Positions 1 through 6,863 of a DNA stretch of 7,987 nucleotides are shown here, in pieces (within the stretch, counting starts at the first letter, position 1; the number at the start of each line of letters is the position of its first letter). This DNA is from Sulfurimonas sp. (GTDB lineage: Bacteria; Campylobacterota; Campylobacteria; Campylobacterales; Sulfurimonadaceae): the NCBI GenBank assembly GCA_026988735.1, contig JALSKR010000208.1, positions 1 to 7,987 of the forward strand, given 5' to 3'. The notes beneath the pieces were generated by a model. That model made no database searches, was not told the DNA's origin, and worked only from the letters and a program-made list of their open reading frames with translations. Position numbers and translations under genes: made by a program.

Positions 1-1127
1 TTCTCACTATTGTAGGCTGTAAAATGCTTCGTATCTGTCATGTCAATAAATGTTCTGTAGGTATTGCAACACAAAACGAAAAACTTCGTGAAGAGTTTTT
101 TAAAGGACATGTTGATCAGGTGATAAATTATTTTACCTATTTGGCCGAAGACATCAGAGCCATTATGGCAGAACTTGGATACAAAACAATGGAAGAAATG
201 ATAGGCCGTGTAGACTTGTTGAGTGTCAAAGATGATGAATTTGCAAAGAAATTTGATTTCTCGGCAGTCCTGCACAGAGAAGAAGGTGTCAATACGCATC
301 AGCAGCCGTTTAATCCGCCTTTTGATGACAACAAGTTTGAAAAAGATGTACTTAAAGAAGCAATGAATGCGATTAAACATCCTGAATACCCAATCCGTAT
401 CAAAAGAGAAATCCGAAATATTCATAGAAGTTTTGGTGCCCTGATATCAGGAGAAATCGCCAAATATTACGGAGATGAAGGACTCAAGCCGGATACAATC
501 AAAATGAATCTCACCGGTGTGGCAGGTCAGGCTCTTGGTGCATTTTTAATTCCGGGTGTTTCGATTTATCTTGAGGGTGTTGCAAATGATTATATAGGTA
601 AAGGCATGCACGGAGGGAAAATCATTATTACTTCCAAAAATGAGGGTGAAGAGTTCTCAGCAGGCGGTAATACCTGCCTTTACGGTGCTACCGGCGGAAA
701 ACTTTATATTTCAGGAAGTGTCGGTGAGCGTTTTGCAGTACGTAATTCTGGAGCCTTTGCAATTGTTGAAGGAACCGGCGACAATGCCTGTGAATATATG
801 ACCGGAGGAGTTGTTGTCATCCTTGGTCGCACAGGTATCAACTTTGGTGCAGGAATGACAGGCGGTGTGAGCTTTGTATATGATGAAGACCATGATTTTA
901 TTGAAAATGTGAACAGTGAACTTGTCGAAGCTGTCAGAATTGACACAGATGAAGGAGATGAAGCAAGACATTATCTCAAACGTCTGTTGAAAGATTATGT
1001 AGTAGAAACAAAAAGTAAAAAAGCTGAAGATTTACTGGAAAACTTTAGAGTGGAAGTACGAAACTTCTGGCTGGTAAAACCTAAAAATTTAACAAAATTA
1101 CCTCTTAATCTAGAGAACGGAGACTAA
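1..1127 (+). CDS. gltB: Glutamate synthase (NADPH) large subunit, C-terminal part (5' end outside window)
   Basis: This is the C-terminal quarter of the GOGAT alpha subunit, which makes two glutamates from glutamine and 2-oxoglutarate in the cytoplasm. The frame is open to the left edge (first whole codon at 3), so the ATG at 24 is internal. About 374 residues are visible, against roughly 1,450-1,520 for the family. Cysteines at codons 18, 36 and 51 have the C-x5-C-x4-C spacing of the 3Fe-4S ligands in the FMN domain, followed by the typical MIGRVDLL segment. From about base 400 comes the GXGXG right-handed beta-helix domain, with repeated glycine turns (GMHGGKI, GGNTCLYGATGG, MTGGVVVILG, GAGMTGG). 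The amidotransferase and most of the FMN barrel lie upstream. gltD follows after one base, which points to the NADPH-type two-subunit enzyme rather than the ferredoxin type. Identification is firm. Confidence 0.96.
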   Translation, partial: LTIVGCKMLRICHVNKCSVGIATQNEKLREEFFKGHVDQVINYFTYLAEDIRAIMAELGYKTMEEMIGRVDLLSVKDDEFAKKFDFSAVLHREEGVNTHQQPFNPPFDDNKFEKDVLKEAMNAIKHPEYPIRIKREIRNIHRSFGALISGEIAKYYGDEGLKPDTIKMNLTGVAGQALGAFLIPGVSIYLEGVANDYIGKGMHGGKIIITSKNEGEEFSAGGNTCLYGATGGKLYISGSVGERFAVRNSGAFAIVEGTGDNACEYMTGGVVVILGRTGINFGAGMTGGVSFVYDEDHDFIENVNSELVEAVRIDTDEGDEARHYLKRLLKDYVVETKSKKAEDLLENFRVEVRNFWLVKPKNLTKLPLNLENGD

Positions 1128-1128
1128 A

Positions 1129-2514
1129 ATGCGCGAATACCTAAAAACTGAAAGAATTGACCCGTCTAAAAGACTTGTTGTTGACAGAACAAAAGATTTT
1201 GGTGAAATTTATGAAGTCTTTGATAAAGATGAGGCAGCAACGCAAAGTGACAGATGTATTCAGTGTGGCGATCCGTTTTGTTTAAACAAATGTCCTTTAC
1301 ATAATTATATTCCGCAATGGTTGAAATCTATATCTGAAAAAGACTTGGAATTTGCATTTAGACTTTCAAATGAACCTTCTCCGTTTCCTGAAGTTATGGG
1401 AAGAGTCTGTCCGCATGACAGGCTGTGTGAAGGAGACTGTACATTAAATGACGGGCACGGAGCGATTACTATCGGTTCTGTTGAAACGCATATCACAGAA
1501 GCAGGATTTAAAGCAGGATATACACCGGATTTTCCAGGAATAACAACGGATAAAAAAGTTGCTGTTATAGGAAGTGGTCCTGCAGGACTTTCAGCTGCCA
1601 CCTATCTTTTACGTGCCGGAATAGCAGTAACAATGTATGAAAGAAGTGACCGTGCAGGGGGTCTTTTGACATATGGTATTCCAAATTTCAAGCTTGATAA
1701 AAAAGTTGTTGAGAGACGCGTGAAACTTTTGGAAGAGGCCGGTTTGACACTGGTGCTTAACAGTGAAGTGGGACGTGATATAGAATTTGAAACTATTGCA
1801 AATGAACATGATGCTATGTTTATAGGCGTTGGCGCAACAAAAGCAAAGAGTGCGGGCATCGCCGGTGAAAATGCTCCAAATGTTTACAAAGCAATGGATT
1901 ACCTGACAAATATACAAAGAAAGAACTTTAAACAGCCATATGATAAAAAATTTGATTTTAAAGATTTAAATGTCGTTGTCATCGGTGGAGGTGATACGGC
2001 AATGGACTGTTTAAGAACTGCAAAACGTGAAGGTGCAAAATCTGTAACATGTTTGTACCGCAGAGATGAAAAAAATATGCCGGGTTCCAAAAAAGAGTAT
2101 AAAAACGCGATGGAAGAGGGTGTGGATTTTACATTTTTGGTAGCACCAAAAGAGATTATTCTCAATGAAGAAGGGCGTGCTGTAGCAGTTGAAGTTGTAA
2201 AAACGACTCTGGGTGCAAAAGATGAATCTGGACGTCAACGTATGGAAGAAGTAAAAGGTTCACAGTACAGAGTTAATGCTGATGTGGTTATAATGTCACT
2301 TGGATTTGATCCTGTTGTTCCATCTTTCTTTGCTGAGAATGGAATCGAGACAAATTCATGGGGTGGGATTATTGTCAATGAAGAGACATATGAAACAACT
2401 ACACCCGGTATATATGCCGGAGGTGATTGTTTTCGTGGTGCTGATTTGGTTGTTACTGCGGCATATGATGGTCGTGAGGCAGCAAGAAGCATTATAGACT
2501 CTTTGTTGCAATAA
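1129..2514 (+). CDS. gltD: Glutamate synthase (NADPH) small subunit
   Basis: This 461-residue beta subunit of glutamate synthase oxidises NADPH and passes electrons through FAD and Fe-S clusters to GltB. The N-terminal domain has two cysteine groups expected to bind the 4Fe-4S clusters: C43, C46, C51, C55 (CIQCGDPFCLNKCP) and C94, C100, C104 (CPHDRLCEGDC). The FAD dinucleotide fold begins at GSGPAG (148-153), ending with acidic E171, then the RAGGLLTYGIP segment (175-185). The NADPH fold has GGGDTA (286-291) and the RR pair at 311-312 that suits the 2'-phosphate of NADPH. GIYAGGD (427-433) is the C-terminal FAD contact. Length is normal. The start is supported by GGAG at 1119-1122, six bases upstream, and by the one-base gap after gltB, so the two are co-transcribed and probably translationally coupled. 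Related Fe-S/FAD oxidoreductases share this architecture, but adjacency to gltB settles the role. Confidence 0.97.
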   Translation: MREYLKTERIDPSKRLVVDRTKDFGEIYEVFDKDEAATQSDRCIQCGDPFCLNKCPLHNYIPQWLKSISEKDLEFAFRLSNEPSPFPEVMGRVCPHDRLCEGDCTLNDGHGAITIGSVETHITEAGFKAGYTPDFPGITTDKKVAVIGSGPAGLSAATYLLRAGIAVTMYERSDRAGGLLTYGIPNFKLDKKVVERRVKLLEEAGLTLVLNSEVGRDIEFETIANEHDAMFIGVGATKAKSAGIAGENAPNVYKAMDYLTNIQRKNFKQPYDKKFDFKDLNVVVIGGGDTAMDCLRTAKREGAKSVTCLYRRDEKNMPGSKKEYKNAMEEGVDFTFLVAPKEIILNEEGRAVAVEVVKTTLGAKDESGRQRMEEVKGSQYRVNADVVIMSLGFDPVVPSFFAENGIETNSWGGIIVNEETYETTTPGIYAGGDCFRGADLVVTAAYDGREAARSIIDSLLQ

Positions 2515-2518
2515 GTTC

Positions 2519-2560
2519 AAGCAGACTTACTTGTTTTTAATGAGTAAATCTGCCTTTCTT
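2519..2560 (+). terminator. Imperfect hairpin after gltD, possible terminator
   Basis: Arms 2519-2532 and 2542-2556 pair over about 13 positions, with one bulged C and one C-A mismatch, around a nine-base T-rich loop. The tail is only TCTTC rather than a clean T run, so termination may be partial. It lies five bases past the gltD stop and ahead of the accD promoter, the expected place for the end of the gltBD transcript. The pairing was done by eye and no folding energy was calculated. Confidence 0.5.
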
Positions 2561-2603
2561 CTACAAAAATATTTTCAAAAATTCTTTAAAATCAACATTA
2601 ATT

Positions 2604-2612
2604 TGCTATAAT
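2604..2612 (+). promoter_or_regulatory. Extended -10 promoter for the accD operon
   Basis: TGCTATAAT holds a perfect -10 hexamer at 2607-2612, preceded by the extended TGn element. No TTGACA-like -35 box is visible; the upstream stretch (2562-2604) is AT-rich with spaced T and A runs. That fits the sigma-70 promoters of Campylobacter and Helicobacter, which are known to lack a conserved -35. Transcription would begin near 2619, giving a leader of about 25 bases before the accD start. It is the only good promoter in the single intergenic gap, so it probably drives the genes downstream. Confidence 0.7.
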
Positions 2613-2632
2613 AGAGTCTATTTATATAAGTT

Positions 2633-2637
2633 AAGGA
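2633..2637 (+). promoter_or_regulatory. Ribosome binding site fixing the TTG start of accD
   Basis: AAGGA lies six bases before the TTG at 2644. The spacer (2638-2643) is all T, and together with the first two bases of the start codon makes a run of eight T. No ATG in this frame lies nearby upstream, and the encoded MNLLNLF start is reasonable for AccD, so the TTG start is preferred. Confidence 0.75.
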
Positions 2638-2643
2638 TTTTTT

Positions 2644-3489
2644 TTGAATTTACTAAACCTTTTTACAAAAACATTTGATAATAAACAACCTGAAAAAGCA
2701 GAAGCGGGATCACATTGGATTAAATGTAAATCATGCCACTCTCTGATGTACTATAAAGAAGTTGAAAACCAAAACTATGTCTGTCCAAAATGCGGGTATC
2801 ATATTCGTATAGGTGTAAAAGAGAGACTCAACATGCTTGCAGACGAGGGAACATTTGTAGAGTATGACGCTTCTTTAGAACCTGTAGATCCATTAAAATT
2901 TGTTGACAAAAAACCTTATAAAAAACGGCTTGAAGAGGCTTATGCAAAAACAGGACGAAAATCATCAGTAGTAAGCGGTGAATGTAAAATGAATGGGGTT
3001 GATGTACAGCTTGTCATTTTTGATTTTGCTTTTATGGGCGGTTCTTTGGGCTCAGTTGAAGGTGAAAAAATTGTTCGGGCAGCGCATAGAGCCATAGAGA
3101 AAAAACAGGGTTTGATTATACTCAGCGCTTCGGGCGGAGCAAGAATGCAGGAGTCAACTTTTTCACTGCTGCAAATGAGTAAAACTTCAGCAGCATTGGC
3201 AAAACTCTCAAATCACAGATTGCCTTTTATTTCTGTTCTTACTGATCCTACTATGGGTGGAGTGAGTGCATCTTTTGCCAATCTTGGTGACATAATTATA
3301 GCAGAACCGGGAGCTTTGATCGGTTTTGCAGGGCAAAGGGTCATTGAACAGACTATAGGTTCGGAACTTCCTGATGGCTTCCAAAGGGCTGAATTTTTAC
3401 TCGAACATGGCTCTATTGATATGATTGTCAATAGAAATCAGTTGAAAAAAACTCTCTCAGATATGTTGACTTTACTGATAAAAGATTAA
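2644..3489 (+). CDS. accD: Acetyl-CoA carboxylase carboxyltransferase, beta subunit
   Basis: With AccA, AccD forms the carboxyltransferase that moves CO2 from biotinylated AccB to acetyl-CoA, giving malonyl-CoA, the first committed step of fatty acid synthesis. The 281-residue length is normal. Residues 28-50 form the N-terminal zinc ribbon, C28-x2-C31-x15-C47-x2-C50. The crotonase-like carboxyltransferase core follows, with [13 protein letters not shown] (130-142), [10 protein letters not shown] (161-170), [12 protein letters not shown] (201-212) and [14 protein letters not shown] (221-234), all hallmark AccD segments. Translation starts at TTG with AAGGA six bases upstream; the weak start codon may limit output. 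It is the first gene of a seven-gene run, and the ThiE-like gene begins one base after its stop. E. coli AccD is known to bind its own mRNA through the zinc ribbon; whether that happens here cannot be seen. Confidence 0.97.
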   Translation: MNLLNLFTKTFDNKQPEKAEAGSHWIKCKSCHSLMYYKEVENQNYVCPKCGYHIRIGVKERLNMLADEGTFVEYDASLEPVDPLKFVDKKPYKKRLEEAYAKTGRKSSVVSGECKMNGVDVQLVIFDFAFMGGSLGSVEGEKIVRAAHRAIEKKQGLIILSASGGARMQESTFSLLQMSKTSAALAKLSNHRLPFISVLTDPTMGGVSASFANLGDIIIAEPGALIGFAGQRVIEQTIGSELPDGFQRAEFLLEHGSIDMIVNRNQLKKTLSDMLTLLIKD

Positions 3490-3490
3490 T

Positions 3491-4054
3491 ATGAGACTTT
3501 ATGCGTTATGTGACCAGGATATGCTTGATAAAAAAGGAATTTCTTTAGAATCCTTTATAGATATTGCAAAAAAGAAGAATGCTGAAATTATACAATATCG
3601 AAATAAAAATGCAGATATTGCTTTTATTAAAGCGCAGTTGATAAAAATCAGAAAAAGCTATGACGGGTTTTTGATAGTGAATGATGCCTATGAGCTTGTT
3701 GAGTTCTGCGATGGTGTACATGTAGGGCAGGAAGATCTCAAAGCTATAGATACAGATGTATTCAAGGCAGTCAAAATTTTACGAAGTGTTATAAATGAAG
3801 ATAAAATTTTAGGCATTTCAACGCACAATGAAGAAGAAGTTCTGCAGGCAAATGCAATGGATTTAAATTATATCGGACTTGGTGCATACAGGAATACCTC
3901 TACAAAAAAAGATGTTTCAAGTCTTCTTGGTAATACCCTGGATACCATTGCTTCAAAATCCAGACACCATGTAGCTGCTATAGGAGGAGTGAAGCTTACT
4001 GATTCTTTTGAACATGTAACATATAATGTAATCGGGAGCGGTTTACTTCAATGA
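3491..4054 (+). CDS. ThiE-like thiamine phosphate synthase, short form
   Basis: This 187-residue TIM-barrel protein resembles ThiE, which joins the pyrimidine (HMP-PP) and carboxythiazole phosphate halves to give thiamine phosphate. The expected substrate contacts are present: R37 and K39 in QYRNK, N64-D65 in IVND, D74 in [10 protein letters not shown]110 in GISTH, T136, T138 and K139 in NTSTKKD, and the IGG phosphate loop at 164-166. The TxTK element argues for synthase rather than the related tautomerase TenI. It is shorter than typical ThiE (about 205-220): it stops at VIGSGLLQ, where other members usually continue with a final helix, and the usual proline before T136 is asparagine. It begins one base after accD with no clear Shine-Dalgarno, suggesting coupling, and its TGA overlaps the rlmH ATG by four bases. 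The family is fairly sure; activity and the gene symbol are not, because a canonical thiE may exist elsewhere. Confidence 0.8.
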   Translation: MRLYALCDQDMLDKKGISLESFIDIAKKKNAEIIQYRNKNADIAFIKAQLIKIRKSYDGFLIVNDAYELVEFCDGVHVGQEDLKAIDTDVFKAVKILRSVINEDKILGISTHNEEEVLQANAMDLNYIGLGAYRNTSTKKDVSSLLGNTLDTIASKSRHHVAAIGGVKLTDSFEHVTYNVIGSGLLQ

Positions 4055-4509
4055 ATATAGAAATTGTCTCTATAGCAAAAAGAGAAAAGACGCTCTATGA
4101 TCCGTTATATAAAGAGTTGACAAAAATGATATCAAGGTTTGCAACTATAAAAGATACAGAGATTTTTTCAAAAGATGTAACAAAAGCACACACAATTTCC
4201 CCACAGGCTGCTCAAAAAGCATATACTAAAGCTTTAGAAGCTTATATTGGGAAAGATTTCTGTATAACTTTGCATCCAGATGGAAAACTAGTGGACAGTT
4301 TTGAATTTAGTAAGCTACTAAATGATAAAATGTCCGTAAAATTTTTTATAGGCGGAGCATATGGTTTTGAAAAAGATTTTTTAAACCAAAGCAATGCTGT
4401 TATCAGTTTAGGCAAAATAACTATGAGTCACAAAATTGCCAAGGTGGTTTTGCTGGAACAAATCTATAGAGGTTTTGCAATACTAAGCAATCATCCATAT
4501 CATAAATAA
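4051..4509 (+). CDS. rlmH: 23S rRNA (pseudouridine-1915-N3)-methyltransferase
   Basis: RlmH is a small SPOUT-class methyltransferase that uses S-adenosylmethionine to methylate pseudouridine 1915 in helix 69 of 23S rRNA, on assembled 70S ribosomes. The 152 residues match the family length (E. coli 155). Visible hallmarks are [17 protein letters not shown] (74-90), equivalent to the usual L-D-x-x-G-K-x-x-S-S-E-x-F-A stretch; FFIGGAYGF (98-106), the SAM-binding glycine loop; [22 protein letters not shown] (from 119), part of the trefoil knot; and the C-terminal PYHK (149-152). The start overlaps the ThiE-like stop as ATGA. GGGAG at 4034-4038 is rather distant (12 bases), so coupling probably matters. 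dksA follows after 13 bases. The assignment is strong. Confidence 0.95.
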   Translation: MNIEIVSIAKREKTLYDPLYKELTKMISRFATIKDTEIFSKDVTKAHTISPQAAQKAYTKALEAYIGKDFCITLHPDGKLVDSFEFSKLLNDKMSVKFFIGGAYGFEKDFLNQSNAVISLGKITMSHKIAKVVLLEQIYRGFAILSNHPYHK

Positions 4510-4515
4510 AAGGGA
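4510..4515 (+). promoter_or_regulatory. Ribosome binding site fixing the GTG start of dksA
   Basis: AAGGGA lies seven bases before the GTG at 4523 and begins right at the rlmH stop. It supports the GTG as start, giving MQASELKYFKE, which fits the short DksA N-terminus. The next in-frame ATG lies far inside the coiled-coil region and would remove conserved residues. Confidence 0.7.
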
Positions 4516-4522
4516 AATATAA

Positions 4523-4873
4523 GTGCAAGCAAGTGAGTTGAAATATTTTAAAGAGTTGCTACTAAGCAGAAAAGAACAAATAGAGAAAAACATTCAGGGC
4601 GTCCGAACAGAACTAAGTGAGTTGAATACATTGGATTTAAATGATGAAGGTGATCATGCTTCGGCAAATAACAATTCTATGGTAGAAGGTGCTATAATAG
4701 AGCAACAAAAGCAAGAATTGGATGAAATTGAAAAAATACTCTCTAAAATTAAAAACGGTGGTTATGGCATCTGTGAAATGTGTGAAGATGAGATAGGTTT
4801 TCAAAGACTGAAAGTAAAACCACATGCTGCATACTGTATTGATTGTAGAGAAATAGTAGAGAAATCTAAATAA
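4523..4873 (+). CDS. dksA: RNA polymerase-binding transcription factor DksA (short form)
   Basis: DksA inserts its coiled coil into the secondary channel of RNA polymerase and works with ppGpp to adjust rRNA, ribosomal and amino-acid promoters. The protein has 116 residues: a helical region broken around 33-45, then a four-cysteine zinc finger C84-x2-C87-x17-C105-x2-C108 typical of DksA/TraR. At the turn between the two helices, DEGDHA (41-46) keeps the D-x-x-D-x-A tip signature needed for function in E. coli DksA, so this is likely an active DksA rather than a generic TraR-like protein. It is about 35 residues shorter than E. coli DksA, lacking most of the N-terminal extension, as I recall for Campylobacter DksA. 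The start is GTG. It follows rlmH by 13 bases and precedes the membrane protein gene by 11. Confidence 0.93.
   Translation: MQASELKYFKELLLSRKEQIEKNIQGVRTELSELNTLDLNDEGDHASANNNSMVEGAIIEQQKQELDEIEKILSKIKNGGYGICEMCEDEIGFQRLKVKPHAAYCIDCREIVEKSK
4690..4698 (+). promoter_or_regulatory. Possible internal extended -10 promoter inside dksA
   Basis: TGCTATAAT with the following AGAG is a 13-base exact copy (4690-4702) of the accD promoter core at 2604-2616. It lies within dksA codons for GAIIEQ, on the same strand, about 190 bases before the membrane protein gene at 4885. If active it would start transcripts near 4705. The upstream context is less T-rich than at accD, and the sequence is also explained by coding, so support is modest. 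Confidence 0.25.
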
Positions 4874-4884
4874 AGGATTGAAGA

Positions 4885-5904
4885 ATGTATATTAAAAGGT
4901 ACACAATAGCTGCATTGGTTTGGATGGGACTTGTCGGTTGGTATGTTTATGCATATGTAACACAAGAAAGCATGAGTATAGATTTGTTTGGTATTCCTAT
5001 GCCGTCACTGTCTATCGCTTTATGGATAATCATACCAATATTTATCCTCTACCTTGCAAGCGTAGCACATATGACATTCTATTCAATTATAGGAAATTTT
5101 CGATTACGCAAATATGAAAAAGATTATGAAAAACTTATTAATGCTGTTATCGATGCCTACCTGGGAAAAAAAGAGAGAAACTATACATTTAAAACCGATA
5201 GATACACTCTTTTGGGAACACTTTTGCAAAATAGTGAGATGCACCCGGTCGGAGAGATTATAGGAAAAATCAATAACGAAAAAATTGAAAAAGTATTGCG
5301 AATTATTCAGGATGTCAAAAACGGTGAAGTTGCAGACCTTAAACCGTACAATTTACCGTCTGACAACGAACTTGTTATACAAAACGAAAGAAACAGATAT
5401 AAAAAAGGTCAGATCAGTGCAGAAAATATTTTAGCAAACTGTACCAAGTATGATGACAGTATATGTAAAGAAGTGTATGTCGATTATGTAAAAACTGCAC
5501 CATTAAGCGGTATTGAAAAATATAAAACTTTTTTAACAAAAGAGGCTTTACATGTAATCCTTTCAAGAATCAATGCTGATGAAAATATTTTGAAAATAAG
5601 CAACGAAGTGCTTATAGATTTATTTAAAAAACTCGATCTCAGTAAAAAAGACTATATTGAAATTTCTTCTATTCTTTCTAAGGGAGGTATGATCCCGGAA
5701 CAAAGAATAAAACTTTTTGAAACTTTGTCTGAAGAAGACGAAGATGCTGTTGATGCATACCTCTATACACTCTATGATTTAGAAATGATAGCCCCTGCCA
5801 ATGCTATTCTTGACAACTCTCAGCCTGATGAGTATCAGAACTTTAAAGCCTATCGTGCTCTTAAAGAGTGTGGTAAAAATTTCAGCATAGATATGTTTCT
5901 GTAA
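4885..5904 (+). CDS. Conserved membrane protein of unknown function
   Basis: I cannot assign a function. The 339-residue protein has two hydrophobic spans near the N-terminus, about residues 7-26 and 42-66, joined by a short loop (TQESMSIDLFG...). A basic stretch (NFRLRKYEKDYEK, from 71) follows, so by the positive-inside rule the remaining 270 residues should face the cytoplasm, with a short periplasmic loop. The soluble part is polar, rich in K, E and D and apparently mostly helical; the last 70 residues (AYLYTLYDLEMIAPANAIL...) could be a helical repeat, but no recognised motif, catalytic site or cysteine pair is visible. AAGGA at 4873-4877 sits seven bases before ATG. It lies 11 bases after dksA and two before dus. 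I recall a similar putative membrane protein in this position in C. jejuni, which suggests a conserved lineage-specific gene. Confidence 0.85.
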   Translation: MYIKRYTIAALVWMGLVGWYVYAYVTQESMSIDLFGIPMPSLSIALWIIIPIFILYLASVAHMTFYSIIGNFRLRKYEKDYEKLINAVIDAYLGKKERNYTFKTDRYTLLGTLLQNSEMHPVGEIIGKINNEKIEKVLRIIQDVKNGEVADLKPYNLPSDNELVIQNERNRYKKGQISAENILANCTKYDDSICKEVYVDYVKTAPLSGIEKYKTFLTKEALHVILSRINADENILKISNEVLIDLFKKLDLSKKDYIEISSILSKGGMIPEQRIKLFETLSEEDEDAVDAYLYTLYDLEMIAPANAILDNSQPDEYQNFKAYRALKECGKNFSIDMFL

Positions 5905-5906
5905 AG

Positions 5907-6863
5907 ATGAAGAAAAACAATCTCTCCTTTGACAAACCATTATATGTATTAGCTCCGTTAGCGGGCTTTACTGATCTTCCTTTTAGAAGTGTGGTGAAAA
6001 AATTTGGAGCAGATTTGACAGTCAGTGAAATGCTGAGCTCAAATGCACTCGCTCACGGTTCACAAAAAACTTTGCATATGCTGGAAAAATCTTCTTTGGA
6101 AGATCCCTATTCTGTACAGATTGCAGGTGCCGATGTTGATATAGTCCGTCGTGCTGTTGAGATTCTCAATGAGCAGGACGGGATTGATATTATCGACCTG
6201 AACTGTGGCTGTCCTGTACCAAAAGTTGTGGGACACGGGAGTGGCAGTTCTCTTCTTTTAAATCTTCCGCTAATGGGAGAGATCATAAAAACCATTAAAA
6301 ATACATCCAATAAAAATATGACCAGTGTAAAAATAAGACTGGGATTTGAAAAGAAAAATCATGTGGATATTGCAAAAGTAGTACAGGACAGTGGCGCAGA
6401 CTTTATTGCTGTGCATGGAAGAACACGAACAGGCAAATTCAAGGCTGCGGTTGATTATGATGCCATTAGAGAGATCAAAGAGGCTGTGGATATCCCGGTC
6501 ATTGCAAACGGTGATATAGACTCTTATGAAAAAGCCAAATGGGTGCTTGAGCATACCGGTGCTGACGGTGTAATGATAGGTCGCGGTGCAGTAGGCGCTC
6601 CGTGGATATTTCACCAACTCAAAACCGGGACTGAACATATTGAACAAAGTCTCAAGCATGAAATTATTATGGAACATTTTGACAAAATGATAGAATTTTA
6701 CGGACAGCACGGTGTTGCAATGTTTAGAAAACATACCCATACCTACTCTAAAGGGTACCGAGGCGCATCAGTTTTGAGAAATGAAGTGAATTCAATTGAT
6801 GATATAGCAACGTACCGCTCAGTCATAGATGACTTCTTTAAAAACAGTGAGATGACACTCTGA
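5907..6863 (+). CDS. dusB: tRNA-dihydrouridine synthase, DusB-like
   Basis: Dus enzymes are FMN-dependent TIM-barrel proteins that reduce specific uridines in the tRNA D-loop to dihydrouridine with NADPH. At 318 residues the length is normal. Hallmarks in order: APLAGFTDLPFR (16-27, FMN loop), QIAGADVD (71-78), DLNCGCPVPKV (97-107) with C102 as the expected catalytic acid, VKIRLGF (131-137) with K132 and R134, HGRTR (160-164), IANGDI (189-194) and MIGRGAVGAPWIF (213-225, phosphate-binding loop). A helical C-terminal domain follows. The usual NMGCP is NCGCP here, giving a second cysteine (C100), and the usual basic residues before the glycine-rich G-S-G turn are GH (109-110). The gene starts two bases after the preceding stop with no good Shine-Dalgarno, suggesting coupling. 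The superfamily is certain; the DusB subgroup, and therefore which tRNA position is reduced, is less so. Confidence 0.93.
   Translation: MKKNNLSFDKPLYVLAPLAGFTDLPFRSVVKKFGADLTVSEMLSSNALAHGSQKTLHMLEKSSLEDPYSVQIAGADVDIVRRAVEILNEQDGIDIIDLNCGCPVPKVVGHGSGSSLLLNLPLMGEIIKTIKNTSNKNMTSVKIRLGFEKKNHVDIAKVVQDSGADFIAVHGRTRTGKFKAAVDYDAIREIKEAVDIPVIANGDIDSYEKAKWVLEHTGADGVMIGRGAVGAPWIFHQLKTGTEHIEQSLKHEIIMEHFDKMIEFYGQHGVAMFRKHTHTYSKGYRGASVLRNEVNSIDDIATYRSVIDDFFKNSEMTL

Noticed and set aside
24..26. ATG at 24 as the start of a 367-residue gene
   Set aside because: The frame is open upstream to the left edge and codes for glutamate synthase sequence there, including the first cysteine of the 3Fe-4S motif at 18-20. 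This is an internal methionine.
1609..1917. Antisense frame of 102 codons over gltD, with overlapping ones at 1305-1601, 1602-1859 and 1899-2165
   Set aside because: All are opposite conserved FAD and NADPH-binding parts of gltD and have low-complexity or cysteine-rich translations with no family character.
2515..2643. Riboswitch or small RNA in the gltD-accD gap
   Set aside because: After the terminator-like hairpin and promoter, only about 25 bases of leader remain before accD, too short for a known riboswitch, and no conserved element was recognised.
4008..4027. TTGAAC and TATAAT near the end of the ThiE-like gene as a promoter for rlmH
   Set aside because: The two boxes are only eight bases apart, far too close, and there is no TGn extension; rlmH overlaps the preceding gene and does not need its own promoter.
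6270..6740. Antisense frame of 156 codons over dus
   Set aside because: It lies wholly inside the well-supported dus gene, has no ribosome binding site worth noting and encodes no recognisable motif; it is a by-product of dus codon use.
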